Part shown: positions 44,481 through 58,250 of the stretch, in pieces
Layout of the letters: every line of letters begins with the position of its first letter
Position numbering within the stretch: position 1 is the first letter of the stretch
Assembly (NCBI GenBank): GCA_021613375.1
Contig: CM038711.1
Span: 21,567,723 to 21,631,722 of the forward strand
Source of the DNA: Megaleporinus macrocephalus
Lineage: Eukaryota; Chordata; Actinopteri; Characiformes; Anostomidae
DNA length: 64,000 bases
Reading direction: 5' to 3'
Made by a program: the position numbers and the translations under genes
The notes under the pieces: generated by a model
What the model was told of the DNA's origin: nothing
The model's input: the letters and a program-made list of their open reading frames with translations, nothing else
Databases searched by the model: none

Positions 44481-47400
44481 CTCTGCATGGTGGTAATCTT
44501 ATATCTAATCTCGTGAAACATGAATAAGTCAGTGAATGTTTTGACTGGAAGAGCTGACTGCTGAAAATAAAAAGGTCATGTGATGGAAACAGACAAAAAG
44601 TTAGTGCCCAAAAAAGCTTGTTCTTCATGTCTTCTAATTCATTCACTCACTCACTTTGAAGTAAAGTATGTTAAAGTCAGTTATCTGATTTCAACTTGCC
44701 TTCCATTTATAGATACCCAAAAGTGGCTCTGCTTAGTGCTTTGAGTGCGTAAACATCACAAGTTTTCTGTAAAGCTCTAATGAAGGTGGGTGGGGTGAGA
44801 TGTTTTTCTGTTTCCATGAACGCAGGCTGAAGTGGGTCCAGACTGCCTGTCAGTCAGTCAACCTGTGAGCACAGTAGGAACACTTATTTCTGTTTAGTCA
44901 CAGCTCCACACCTCAGTTGTGCAACTTTAATTAAGTAGCCAAAAGATATTCCATGTTTTTATATGTCTAGTACGTTAGATTGATTATACACCAATATAAC
45001 AGCGATAAACAGAACTGTGAAAGTCTGTGATGTTTACTGTTTTGTAGCCTAATAAAAAGGCTCTTTTGAAACTCCTCTGACTGTTTTCGGTCCCAAGGTC
45101 GTAAAAGCCGACTCAGTGACAGGTGAAAGGTCCCTTTGTGTTCTAAAATGGCTTCCTCGCATGGCGACGCACCAAGAATCGCAGCCTCCCAAACAGCTGT
45201 TAAAGCATCAGAATAACAAATTAAGCAAGGCACTCACACGCGCCAGCTCAGCGGACAAATTATTACACCAAATAACGCCATTGCAATAACATTCCGAGGT
45301 GTAATTTAAGTTTAAGGAGGCTATAGTGGGTAAAGTAAACCGATTTGCCCCACTGGCAGGTCTCGCCCACAGGATGTGGGGTTGGCAAAGGCTGTGGTAG
45401 GCCAAACCTAAGAATTATAGGCTACTTTTTTCCCCCCTCAAAGCAATGGAACCTCTCTGAAAGGGGGAAAAAAAACAGGCCTGGATTTACATAGGCAGCC
45501 ATCCATGCACTGAACCCCAGCCAAAATGACTGACTCTCTTCCACTTCCCTGCTGCCGTCAAACTAGCCGTTAGAGTTGGAGCTCTTTGGAGGACTTGCTG
45601 CTTTCAACACATACTTGGATGCCCAGTGCTCGATCCACACATGTCCTACTCGGAGGTGTTTTTAGAGCTCGATGAGTGCGAGCAGATTGGCCCATAGCTC
45701 TCAGCAGGAGTAGGCCTTTGTATGGGCTGTGGCGTAGTCAGTGTAGAAGCACTGATACTCATGTTTCAGTATACTCAACACTGACTGCAAACGTTGTGTT
45801 AGTATGGTATATTAAGGTGCTATGATTAAATATTTATTTAATGAAATTGATACACCATGAATATTCCCTGGTATGACAAAAGCTGTGCAGGCTTTATTGC
45901 ACAACTGTTATCATCTATTGCTGGCATACTGACGCGGGCCACGCTTTAATCATTTCGCTCTGAAACATTTCTATTTCACATATCCACCCCAGTAATATCC
46001 ATAATAAGGATCAGAAAATGTGATATGAAATAAGAAACGGGAGTTCATGAACGCCTGCCCAAATTGATTTCTTTTGAATGAGAGCACTAGGGAATATATG
46101 TAATTGTCGGAAGGTGGCTAGACCTTCAAGTGTGATATTACTCCTTGTTAATCATGCATGGATTGGAGGAAGTGAATTTCATATTGCTTCTAAAATCAGG
46201 CTACGGCAATCTGTTTGAACCTTTTCTATCAATCCCCACTGTTTCTTAAATTGAATATTTAAGAAAATATGTTTGACAGAGAGTCAAAAAATATTTTTTG
46301 GGTTATAGTGTAGTAATAGATTCCACCCAGACTTCATTTTATACAACTCATTACAAATTACTATTTGCATTCTACATTTGTCAGAATTTGTCAAAATGAA
46401 ATAACAATTTCTGAAATATCAGTGGGAACTAAAACACAGGGCTATGGGTTTGTGTGCGTGTGTGTGCTTGCTTTACTCAGCCTCAGAGAAAAGAATGAAA
46501 AGGAAGCGATGCATTTATCACTCCCCCAAAAGGAACTATAATCCTTGTGGTTTAGTAGCAAACCAGTCTGTGGTGCTGTGGAGTTTAATGGGTAATGAAA
46601 GAGGACACAGAGGCCATTAATTATGCTGAACTAACAGGAACTAAAAATGGTTCTGCTTAGCTTCCCCACTATAAAAGGATCAGGCTCTGGAATGAAGATT
46701 AGATTTAATCAGTGTTCCTCCAACCACGCATGAGAAATCCCTACAATAGAGAAAACATGGGTGTGGCTTTGCTACCTGGCTGACATTCATGTTCTCTTTT
46801 GCTCTCAGAAGACCTGTCATAATCCCCGTTCAGAATAGTAGGCCATCAAGTCATGCTAAAGTGAGTGTTTATTGACCTTATTATGACAGCCCAGCGCTTA
46901 CGCCACAGGCAACTGTCAACATTTAAAGCTTCGAACAAATGAAGGCTTTGAAGAGGTGATTTACAGGGGCATGTGTGTGTGTGTATAGGTTGGGAAACAG
47001 GTGTGAGGTGCTCACGGAAGGGTAGAGAGATAGTTTGTGGGATCTGATGAAATCTGAGATTGCATACCTCAATAATGATGCGGTGGCATAGCTGGGCCAG
47101 CCGCTGAACTTCGTTCCATCACGTAGATCACACACACTGTGGCGTATATTAGTAAGCACAGCTTTCCCATGTCAGCTGATACCCCCGCCTCCCATCTCAA
47201 CCTCGGCTACTCTCTTTCCACTCTTTTTTCCTTTGGCAGCGTTTGGATTAACCCTTTCACCCTAAAGTCAGCTTAAGACTTATCATTCGGTAGCTACTGC
47301 AACAGTTGTGTAAGTTGTGTGATAATGTAGGATTACATATGTTTTGATTAATTTTTAAATGTAGTAGGATTTAGCCAACATTTATACCAAATAATCCACT

Positions 47401-48184
47401 GATCAATGTTGATCGGCTATAAAATTATCACTGCCCATGATTGCATGCATAGATGTTTACCAGTCCGACTGAATTCATTGTGATTAGATGAAGACTGAGC
47501 TGATGCACACTGTACTTTACAGTCTGTTGATGATCACTGTTTACATACACACTACAAGAGATCAGATTCGAAGTTACACACGTGAGCAGAGTACCACTTA
47601 GGATAGATAATACCATGACAATGAGCTTCACATGAGTCCAGTCAGACGGAGATGAGCAGCACTACCTGGTACCTGGGCTTTGTTTAACTTTGTAAACTGG
47701 TTTTAATTTGTGCTATTGTTTGTGAATGTAATGAAAAAAGCCATTTGTTATGGTTATTATTTCTCTATTTAACTTATTCTTTGCAGGATTGCCTACATTG
47801 TTCAGTGTGATTAAAATTGTATTCAGAATGGCATCCATCATAAATGGACATATTGAATTCCAACTGAGCTTTTTAAATTGTATTATTAACTGATAAACGA
47901 ATGAACTGAGGTTGCATGCAAACATGGTTGTTGTCACTGGGCAGACAGCCCATAGACGCTCCCATGTGTAGTAATTTGTAGTTAATTTTTTTTGTTCTCT
48001 GCATAATACCATGATATTTTTTTTCTTTACAATTGTTTTAAATTGCAAAAAAATAGTAAAATCCTCAAAAGAATCCAAAATATATACAATCTTAAAAATA
48101 GTTCTTTGAGGGTTATTTACAAAAGGCAACACAAACTATGACTTATTGTCTGTACAGCTACAAGGCAGGCTAACAAGGTGGGAG
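44481..48184. other. Intergenic sequence
   Basis: Long repeat-poor interval. 45480-46700 is mixed in composition and could hold regulatory elements, e.g. GGCCATTAATTATGCTGAAC near 46612. Short GT tracts lie near 46450 and 46973. No gene was recognised. Confidence 0.4.
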
Positions 48185-48460
48185 TGGTGGAGAGTGAGTG
48201 GGCACAGTGTTTAAATACTCCAGCAACACTGCTGTGTCTGGTCCAATCACACCAGCACAACACACACTAACACGCCATCACTACGTCAGTGTCACTGCAG
48301 AGCTGACAGTGATCCACACCCATATAATAACTGCTGTGTGGTGGTCCTGTGGTGGTTCTGACCATTGAAGATAAGAGTAAAAGGGGGATGGACTACAGTC
48401 TGTAATTGTGAAATGATTGTAGAAATGTGGAAGCAGTCTAATGTTGTGGCTGAGTATGTA
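48185..48460. mobile_element. Right-half fragment of the 19034-19845 family
   Basis: Shares CAGCAACACTGCTGTGTCTG, CACCAGCACAACACACACTA, GGACTACAGTCTGTAATTGT and the terminal AATGTTGTGGCTGAGTATGTA-like end (first 20 bases AATGTTGTGGCTGAGTATGT) with that family. A TG/TA-rich microsatellite (48457-48505) follows directly. Confidence 0.7.
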
Positions 48461-48823
48461 TGTATATGTATATGTGTGTGTGTGTGTGCATGTGTGCATG
48501 TGTGCAAAGAAGCTGCAGTACAGCTGATGCCTCCAGTGTCAGGGGTAACCAATGACATGTAGTACTGTTTTTATGATTCCATTTATGTGATGAGGTATGA
48601 GGCGTCTTCGGGGAAGAATGTGCGTGGTGGCGCAAGGAACTGTCACTACAGTCTAAACACAGTATCAGTGATGGACCTGGTCATGCCCTGTTGCTTTGCA
48701 GGATGCAGGTAGTCGGGGGTCAGGGGCAGCTGGCAAGCTGTTGTTGGAGGCTTTCTCTTTCCACATACAGACAAGAGCTTGCTGTGTAGTCATCCGCAGA
48801 CGGCGTCTGCAGGTGCTGCGGAA

Positions 48824-48855
<32 letters not shown>

Positions 48856-51124
48856 TGGTCCCGCAAGTGGGCTAGGCCTTAATGAGGCAGCTCAGACAGA
48901 CGGGCAGGAGAGGCTGCCGGAAGCCAAGGCCAAATCACCGCTCGCCACACACCGCCATTCATCATTATGACTCCTCTCTTTTGTGCGCAGCTGTCTGTTA
49001 TCATACCTGTTTGTTTTACACCGCTTATCTGGCTGTTGCCAAAACAGAACAGACCAGCCCACATTTCTCCACATCGCATGTATGTGTGTGTGTGTTTAGC
49101 TGCAGGTAGAAGTGATGCTTGTCAGACTTGGCTGGGTGTGTTGGAGGAGTGTTTTAAGCCCGCAGGCCAGGTGGCTTCATCTCTGTACCCTGCACTTACA
49201 CCCCTGTGTGAACACACAAGCCATTCATCTAACCCGCCATACCACATGCCAGGAGATTTCGTAAACGCCTTCAACCCTCAGCTTTAGTATCTCCCCGACG
49301 CTGGGCAGAGACGAAAGTCCACCGCCGTTATTACATGCAAATAGCAACAGGCGCCATCATGTTTCATGTTTGTTCTCTGTGGTTACATATCTAGCAGGAA
49401 GCAGATATATCACTTATATCATTCCTTTCCTTCAATGGAATGTACTGTAATATCAGCGTGTAGTTTTATTATTGTATCCCACTGTTATTGAAATAGGTAC
49501 TATCTTACCAATCCAATATTTTATTTGCTTTGGAGGTAACATTTTACTCCATTATAGATTCTTACATTTTAATAAAGTTACATTTAATTAAATATTTACT
49601 AACAGCAGCATCTGTCCTTATATTTTCCCTCCAGCATTTCCCTATAATGCCTCTTAAGGAAGAAACACTGATTACCATAAAAGGACTGTAGAACAGTAAT
49701 ATCAGGGCTCCCAAGTGATACAACTGTGCTGCCCCTGTCATGTGTACATTGCATGTTCAATCCCGAGCTGATGCCATAGCTGTCAGTGGCCAGAGTTTGG
49801 TGGGCTTTGCTCTCTCTAGGTGGGTAGGATAGCCCACCCCACAAATACAGTCTGACAATGCTGATGGAATGTTGTGTAGTTTGTTAATTGTAGTTTGTAA
49901 ATTTAAATATAAGTGGTCTGTGATGAAACTTTTGGAGTAATTAATGAAAATGTACCCGCCCACTCCCTCAAAGCCTAAATTCTGTCTCACACCAAATCAC
50001 TACAGGGACAGAAATGAAAAGAACAAAAGAAAAAATAAAGCTGCTAAATGGTTTTTCGTTGTTTTTAAACAATGACAATAAATATCTATTTTATTTCCTT
50101 GTATTGTATAGTTGGCATGGTCAATGCAGCGATGCATCATGACAAACCTTTTAAATATAGAAACTAAACAATAACAATTCAAATTAACAGCAAAAAAAGC
50201 TAATTCTACAATTTCTGACTGTTATCAGACAAAACACTAAAACATTCAAGCATAGAAGGATATTTCACACACACTGTTCATTTTTCAGGTAAACTCCAGA
50301 CCTCTCAACTCTCAAGTGTCCCCTTTAGATTCCAAACTACTCCTATGCCCTTGACCACTACCTTACACATTTTACAGATTCCCTTGTGTCCGACTTACTA
50401 ATGCAGCTAATGATCTAATTAAGAAGCCCTTCCTGTGCTGGACTGGATGTGTGGGGCAGTGGTCCTCCATGAATTGAGAGCCACTGCCATAGAATAACTA
50501 CTTTAGATTCCCTAAATACCTTTCAGTTTTCATTAAAGACTGAAAGTAGCATTACTGAGAAAAAACAACACACTAAAATATGGCACTGAGAAATGCATGA
50601 AATAATCATGCATTGGCATTGAGTATATAGGTTTATGCATTACCATCACACACAGAAACTCAAAAAAAATAGAACCCTTGAGGTTTGGGTATCAAATACA
50701 ATTTTGATAAAGATATTGACAACACTAGACCATTCATTTACATTCTCAACCAACATTGAGACTTAACCAACGTAATGAAATATTCTTCCGCACATTGCAT
50801 GAAACTTCCAGAGGGGGCTCTAAATCTCCACAAATCGTACAAAGTGCAGCCATAAAATCTCCAGTACTATACAAAACATGAGAATAACAAATTGACAAAA
50901 TTTCTCTACTAGTAGGCCATCATTATTGCACGGTTATGATGCCATATGGTTGCAGTGGAGTCATTTTGGTTGATTCATATAACATTTTTAAATGGTATTG
51001 GACATGTACCCCATATTGGGATCTATGGTATCTAACTCAACAGTCAGGGCTCCCATTAAACAATTTCTACATAATGTAAAGGGTCTGTACTGATTACAGG
51101 TTTTTCCTGGAATAATTTGGATCA
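48461..51124. other. Intergenic sequence
   Basis: 48870-49280 is GC-richer and repeat-poor and may be regulatory. 49290-51120 is AT-rich. 50990-51030 resembles 1138-1180. No gene was recognised. Confidence 0.4.
48824..48852. repeat. (TG)n microsatellite
   Basis: About 14 uninterrupted units. Confidence 0.95.
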
Positions 51125-51320
51125 GTGTTCACCAGCACTGGTCCTGGAGATCTGCCTCCCTGTGGAATCTAGTTCCAACCACAATCCACCACACCTGTAC
51201 CTGGTAATTCATGTTTTCAGAAGTTCTTGATTGAATGGATCAGAGGCATTAGTGTTGAGTAAAAGGAGGGGCAGTATGTTAGACGTAGGTTACAACTAAA
51301 CTGCAGGAAAGTAGATCTCA
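51125..51320. mobile_element. Angel-type small foldback element
   Basis: The left end includes ACTGGTCCTGGAGATCTGCC and the right end includes TGCAGGAAAGTAGATCTC, roughly its inverted copy. The middle has CCACCACACCTG and TTGATTGAATGGATCAG, typical of the small non-autonomous fish elements known as Angel. Target duplication not resolved. Confidence 0.55.
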
Positions 51321-52519
51321 AATAATTTACTGAAACTTTTTATTTTATTTCCAAATCTATTCCTAACCCAAGAAACTAAAACTAATCCCAATAAAATTAA
51401 GTGAGACTTCTTTGGTTTGTAGCATCACATACTTACTTTGGCTACACATATGACTAGAGTATGTGCACAAACATCCTGAGTGTTGTCTTGAAGCAGAAGC
51501 AGAGTAATAGCTGGTCCCGCAGCATGTCCTTCTCGGTGAGCTGTTCCACCGAAGCAGTCTGCAATAAAAGAATGACTGGCAGACTGAAAGTGAGAGGTGT
51601 CTCTCCTGGCGTCCTCCCAGAGCCAGGTAAAGGAATAAATCTGCACACAATGGCTTGTTACAGCTCTTAAGAGCATAACAAGTGCCTTCCATGGGTCAGG
51701 AATGCTGCTTGGCCGCTGGCGCTGCTGCTGCTCTTAATTGTATTGTAAGGCTGTGGGTGAGCGACGGCTGAAAGATGAGAGATGAAAGATAAGGCGGGAC
51801 AAAAAACGAAGCTACAGGAGCAGCAGATCAGGGAGGGGGAAACTATGTCAATGCCGTACGTCGCTGGTGGCAAAGGACTTGTCAAAATGAAAAAGAGAGC
51901 ATTGCTTGAGACGTTGATCTGGTTTTGATTTATGGAAGTGAGTTTAGTTTGAGCGTGCTTTGTAATTAGTTCAGACACCTAATAGTGTTGGAAACACAAT
52001 ACACTCTCAACAGTCACATGACTACCGTTCCAAACAGGGATATCTCAGGGATATGTGTACACATGCACAAATAAAAAATAACTAAAAAAAATCTTTTTTT
52101 CTTGTATTCCGTCTATGCCGCTGTGAACTGATAATAAAAAAAGTATTTTTTTGCTGTTCAGATGCAGGTGCCCAATCATAAGGCCTTTTCACCACCTTCG
52201 AGTAACTCTTCCACCAATCACATTCTGAAGAGGCCGCCATGGGTGCTGAAATCCCCACCCCTCTCTGCAACCCTGCTTGAAGGATTTATTGGTCAGCTGC
52301 TCCCACAAGACCCTTTACAGCCTAGCATGGCCGGCACTCCCCAGTTAGCCCACACATGCTCTTTCTGTCAGGGCCACATTTACAGCTCCCCGCAAACATT
52401 TCTATTAGTGCAGCCTCCAGGCCAGAAGAGCCTTATTTACGATCCTTCACCCCACAATTAAAGCTGTCCCGTACTGTACATTACATTACTATTAATCCGT
52501 GTAGAATGATGAGGACTCA
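51321..52519. other. Intergenic sequence
   Basis: Several short overlapping frames on the minus strand at 51363-51978 match no family. 52150-52460 is C-rich and repeat-poor. No gene was recognised. Confidence 0.4.
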
Positions 52520-52910
52520 CCTGTAAATACGCTCTAAAGAGCAGCGCCAGTCCCTTAGCGCTGGTGCTAATCCTGAGAGAGAGTGACGCTTGAGGAGTGT
52601 GTACTGCGGGTGGGGGGCTTGTGTATGTGGGCATGTGTCTCTGGTGCGGTTAGATATCCAAGCCCCTTGCCATTAGCCTAGCACCGCACACCGCGAAGAG
52701 CGCAGGCCCCTATTTCATGGTGGCTCCCAAACAGCGTGGAGAATTTGCGAGGCGGTTAGTGGCCGTCATTAATATCCGCCCGGGCCCGGGCTGACAGCTG
52801 CTGATTGGAATGGAGAGCCCCTGTAAAGCAGACAGCTACAAATTTCCCTGACAGCTTGGCGTCCATTACCCACAGTCAGCCTGCCAAAGCAACCGTAATA
52901 AGAGACGCAG
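52520..52910. promoter_or_regulatory. Candidate conserved regulatory element
   Basis: GC-rich island-like stretch. It contains GTCATTAATATCCGCC, the palindrome CCCGGGCCCGGG at 52779-52790 and CAGCTGCTGATTGG just after. It ends before a GA-rich run at 52909-52940. There is no coding match and no transposon phrase. Function inferred from composition and location. Confidence 0.35.
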
Positions 52911-54879
52911 AGAGGGAAAGAGAGAAAGAGAGAGAGAGAGTACATTCTCACACACTAGCACATTTAATGTTGGTATACGATAAGAACACACAGAAGTGTG
53001 CAGTGTTGGGGGTAACATGGCACACAGCAACATGCCTCAGTAACGTAATCACCTTTTCTTGCAATGAAAAAGTGAAATGCATTCCAGTTCTCGGAATCAG
53101 TTACTGGTCTAATAAGAGCGCCATCAACTGTGTTTCTCTTCTGACTCTAGCAAAACCATATTAATTACATATAATGCATATAACATGAACATTTAACATG
53201 AGCTGCCTCATAGATCCTTGCTCAAATCCTGTCCTTGCTCAGTTTGCTAGCTGTGTGAATATGAGCAGCGCAGCATGAGTGTGGGAAGTGCTATAAACTC
53301 CACGAGTGACCTGTCCAATGGATGATGGATAAAACTCTGAAGTAACTACCCTACGACTCCAAGCGTGCGGACACATACATACACAGACACACACACACAC
53401 ACACATACATTTCTTTAGCTAAAATGAAGAAGTATTATTCCCTGCAGTCTGAATCGGGGTCAATGGTGTGTTACATTCATAGAGATACTGTATGAGGAGA
53501 GACTTCAGCTCTGACAGTGTGTGTGTGCTCAAAAATCAGACCCTCTCAGTGGAAATGAGTTCAGACTGAACAGCATGCAAACACTCAGGTATTACTTTGA
53601 ATTAATCACAGCGGATAGACATAAACTCAATGAAACAAAGCATCGCATCAATTTAATACTCATTCTCATTTTATGGATGGGTACATGGACATCCCAATCC
53701 TGGGAGATATTTGGGTCACTTAATCACTTAAGTCCTGAAAGCAGAGGTGAGAGCGATTTAAAATAAGTGATCCTCTTTGCTAACCTGCTCTGTTAAAGGC
53801 CCATATTCCTCCATTTTCTTATTTTTTATTTTTATTGTCATGAAACAACTTTACCGGAAATCCAGGTCCAAATCTCCAATGAGCAAGTAAAGACAGACAG
53901 TGGCAGGGAGCTCCCTAAGAACAGGCCAGTAAGAAAGCAACCTTGAAAGGAACAAAGGCTCCGAAGAGAACCCATCTTCCTCCAGATGGCCCTGGATAGT
54001 AAGATGATAACACAATAAAAGCCATTTGAATAACACATTTGATTTTACCAAAATATACAATATTGATATATCTGTTACTGGACAAAAGTATTTAGAGTAA
54101 GCTGTGTTTTCTGATGACCACAGTTGGAGGCATATCCGAGCAAAAAACAAGACATAGACATATAAAAATTAGTAGCTTATCATGATGATTTGTTAGTAAG
54201 ACTATGTGAAGCACTCAGTGTATTATTAGGCAGGTGCACAAATAGCTTGAGTGCAGGCACGAGTATCATCATATGCAAATAAGCTCTGTTCTGAATATTT
54301 CATACGTCATTCAAAAAGGAGTACGAACTGATACACTTCTAATAACTTCAGTGTAAATGTCAGGTTTAAACTGCTGTACACGTAAATGCACTGTTTCTCA
54401 TAACACCACTAATCACTAACAACACAATAAATTCAAAACTGGACAGACTGAAAAAATCATTCAAAAGCAAGGGGAAAAAGTCCATAACTTTTAATAATAT
54501 TGGCCCTTCAAGTAAAAAAGATGATGTTTCTAAGGAGCGAATGGAAGTGAATAGCCTCTTTTTAAATAAAATCATGCTAATTGCTATAGGTTTCATTAGA
54601 AAACAATTATTTATTAGCCATCCTAGCATGTTTAGTTAAGCTGTTGCTTAAACCACAGAGTGCGTTTGGAATGAAATGGGCACTGGGTGTTAGGAAGTGC
54701 CACATAGCTTACTTTACTGCACATACAGAGTTACTTCAGATGAGTATTTTGTCACGGATGCCTTCAAACCTACCTTTCTAAACACACACACACACACTCA
54801 TACACTCTATATACTTTCTTTCTCTCTGACTTGTTTATATATGCACGTTAGACTCACAGATCAGACACACAGTTTGCAC
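52911..54879. other. Intergenic sequence
   Basis: GA tract (52909-52940), CA tracts (53371-53410, 54782-54797). No gene was recognised. Confidence 0.45.
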
Positions 54880-55560
54880 CATCCGCCCCCCAGTAATTCT
54901 CCAGCCAGCGCTACTAGACAACTGGAAGCTCGGGGCGTGATAATTTACTGCTCCATTTTATTGCATCTACTCCCCTGCCAGTCACCCCCTGTTCCCCCCG
55001 TCAGCAATAAAACACTCCATAATAAAAGTCCCTCTCCCCGAGCACCTGCCACACCACCGCCACAGATAATCCTGCCGGATCACTGCTCTCTGCCCCTCTC
55101 ACGTTAGTTGGCAGCACTGTCACATCCCTAACCCCTGCGCCGCATTCCGCCAGGTTATTATAATGCTCGCCCGCTTTATTGCGCCGAGCAGCGATTGAAA
55201 AGAGCAGCGGCGCCCAAGAATATCCCACCGAACAAGCAGTTAACACGTGGCAGGCCCCCGAACGGCCTGCCAGAGTGATTCATCACCCGCGCAGGCCTGA
55301 CTTACCTTCATATCTCAGAACAAAGGCGCTGCACACTCAATAAAGGCAATATTACAGTCTGTTTAAAAGCCACCGAGGATGAAAAGAGCCAGAGAACGAT
55401 GCTAAAATACGCCAATCCATATGCATGCAGTGCATGGGGATGAGGTCACGCCGACGAGGCGAAAGGTTATTGCTTTTCACAGGAGAAATAATGCACCAGC
55501 AGTGATAAAAGCAGACCTCTCAGATTTCTGAGAGGTCGTTCTCATATACGCTGGGAATGG
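54880..55560. promoter_or_regulatory. Candidate conserved regulatory element cluster
   Basis: Repeat-free stretch, markedly GC-richer than its surroundings, with TTTATTGCGCC, GATAATTTACTG and ATATGCATGCAGTGCATG (55420-55437, a nearly palindromic octamer-like site). Frames on both strands are short and unrelated to known proteins. Inference only. Confidence 0.35.
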
Positions 55561-56857
55561 TACGTTTTACATTTGCCTTAGCTAGATTTGCATGCCTGGT
55601 TCAATGGCAAAATTAAAGTCCACGGTTTTTCTCATTTGTTTATGTAAATTGGGTAAATACATACATTCTTAAGTTTTAACCAGCTGGCTCAAGACATCAA
55701 CACATCAGGGGTTTCGGCTTTCATTATGTAGATTGCAAATATGGTGTAATTATAGATTATATAGTGAATTTGCCAACCATTTTGTTGCTCTAAATTCACA
55801 GAGCATTTCCCTAAAAAGATACCTCCGTCTTGTTTGTGAGATTACCTATTGAAAGACTGAGGTGATTGGCTGATCCAGTATGACGGTGAGCAGTGGCATA
55901 GCAGTGGCAGCTGGCAGCAGGAAGGATTTTAAATTTGAATCTACGAAGAATGAGCCATTTCATTTGTCAGATGCAAATAAGAGGGCGGTCTAGTCTCACT
56001 TTACTGAAACCTCACCCAACTGAGTCTGCCAGCCAGCCAATTTGAATAAGCAAATTTAGCCATGAGGCTCTGGCACTCCTTGTAAACAAACTGGTTTTTT
56101 AACAAAGATAAAAATGCGTCATCCCCTCATTATCAGGGATATGTATAGCAAATAAATCCAGACATTTAGGAAAGCAGCTTGGTTGTCTAGGCTACAAGAA
56201 TATTGACAGCAAAATGCAAAGTTGTGTAAACAAGGACCACAATCCGTGTTGGCTTAGCTGACTGCTCCCATGTTCTGCATGCTCTCAGCCTATTCCTATT
56301 TCTAGGTTTTCAGCTTCTCTGCTTGATCTGCAGGACTACGGCTCAGTATAGGCTCTTCCTTTCATGCTAACTACACGCTAGTTTCAATGACCAGCAATTA
56401 AAATGAATAAATAATCGTTAAAATTAGATTGTGATGTTCAAAGAGAAGATAAAATAGTTCTTATCTGACTTATTATTTCTTTGAAGTTCTGTTTGATGCT
56501 ACAGATGGTGGAAGGAATCTCAAAATAATGCGTCTAACAAGGCTTTAACTTTTGTCATATTGCAGGAAAAGCCCACGGTTCTATCTGAGCGCCCCAGGCA
56601 CCTTGCTCTTGTTAGAAGTGGAGTACTGCCGGCTGTGAAGCCTGCCTGCACTGAATTAGTTTCCCTTTGGAAAAGCTGCCAAAGTCTAAAGCAGCCACTG
56701 AGCAGCGCACGGTGCTGCCAAACTGCTGCAGCACACTAAATGCTCTTTCCGATTAACAATGAAACACACTGTGCACAAACCTCCCTAAATATGGACTCGA
56801 AGCTCTTTGACTCCAGAAGTCGAGGTATGCATATGAACACAGTGCAATGCAATGCAA

Positions 56858-56862
<5 letters not shown>
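55561..56862. other. Intergenic sequence
   Basis: Mixed composition, no clear repeats; parts may continue the regulatory-looking DNA. No gene was recognised. Confidence 0.4.

Positions 56863-56942
<80 letters not shown>
56863..56942. repeat. (AT)n microsatellite, 40 units
   Basis: Uninterrupted AT run preceded by two CAATG units. Open frames through it on both strands are artefacts of the repeat. Confidence 0.97.
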
Positions 56943-56947
<5 letters not shown>

Positions 56948-57379
56948 TAATTTCAAATAGCAGGCAAGGTTCAGACACAGGCGTGCTCAATCCTGTTTAT
57001 CCCCCCAAACAGACAGCCTTCCCTGTTTGTTGCCCTCAGAATAATTGCTAGTGTGCTTGCTACATTATGCCTGCCTTTGGTGTGGCAGGAAAGCATTTCT
57101 ATCTGTGATCTATTTCTGTCTATCAAGCACAAGCCAGACATGGAGGAGGATGTGGCTATTTCTTTTTTACAAAGCGCATGCCATAAACACGGTTACCATG
57201 AACCGACAAAGCACTTGCATGTTTGTAAATCATCCGACACGGTCCACGAGCAAGCTCGCAAATCATCCGTCATTGTCTCACTGGGGTCGAGAAGCAGAAA
57301 TCCTTTTGGTGTGCTTACAATGTAGCCGCTATTTATGACACAGGATGTTCCATCTGCTGGCGCTTCCTGTCTGAGGACT

Positions 57380-58250
57380 CTCCTTCAGGATGTGCTCCCT
57401 GGATCTGCTTACACTTCTCTGGGACATCTGTGTGGGACTCCTGGGTGTAATATTCGAGCTGAAGCTGCTCTCCTGGAGCTCACGAGGACTTCTGCTTTTC
57501 TCATTAGCCTTTCGTGCTGGAGGGCCTGTTGATAGTCATTACCCTCAGCGCCATATGCTGCGTGAAAGATAAAGTGTTCTATATGGTTGTGTTACAGGGA
57601 CGGTAATGGTGTGTGCGTTTGGGGGTCCCTCATGGCCCTGGCTGGGACCTGTCTTTCATCACATCTCCTTACTGAGGCTTGTATCCTTGAGTTATGAAAG
57701 CCGTCTCTGGATCAGCAGGACATAAAAGGAAGGTAATTATTAGCAAGGAGGATGCTACCACATCATGAAAATAAAGGACACGCACATGGCTGATCTCGGA
57801 CCAGCACCTTTGGTCACTTTAAGAACGCGGTGGGGGGGGGGGGATGATAAGGGTTAACATCTGTGAATTACAGGGCGGGAGTTGTTTTTCCTGCACTACC
57901 TCCTAGATTGGTCCCACATGTCCGCTCTCAGTCTCACTCCCTCTATTGAATCGGTTGTGTTTAATGGCAGCAGGGGGAAATTGAAGGGCCCTGTGTACGA
58001 TTTGTCCCCTCGTTGTGGAGCAGATGGTGGATATCAGTGTCAGGCTTTGAGGGCTGAGCGGCGCGGGCAACAGGAAATGACACGGCTCAGGGCCAGATCT
58101 AAAGCAGCGTGCAAGCATCATTCGTCACACATTACCGTGGCAGCGCCGCTCATTAGCATTAGCATTACCTGGATCTGCATGACGGAGAGCAGGTCGCAGG
58201 GGATGCCACTGCGCTCGCCGCTCTTACCTAGGAGGGAAATGGGCGTGAAG
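57380..58250. promoter_or_regulatory. Candidate conserved regulatory element cluster
   Basis: GC-rich, repeat-poor block with a 12-G run at 57832-57843 and three CATTAG/CATTAC units at 58151-58168. The 156-codon plus-strand frame at 57882-58352 shows no family motif, no hydrophobic pattern and no splice support, so I do not call it a gene. Regulatory function inferred. Confidence 0.3.
58169..58227 (-). other. Exon-like segment on the minus strand
   Basis: Read on the minus strand, a pyrimidine-rich TTTCCCTCCTAG precedes and CCAG|GTAATG follows a 59-nt segment with two open frames; one reads KSGERSGIPCDLLSVMQIQ. The upstream edge could instead be a donor, since it reads TAG|GTAAGAG. I recognise no protein family. 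It could be part of a non-coding RNA or a chance match. Confidence 0.2.

Noticed and set aside
52769..52951. Palindromic GC-rich site considered as a CpG-island promoter
   Set aside because: No exon, ATG context or splice donor follows in either direction, so it was kept only as a candidate regulatory element.
56736..57051. Open frames on both strands with long Tyr-Ile runs
   Set aside because: Produced by translating the (AT)n microsatellite; the same applies at 34546-34776.
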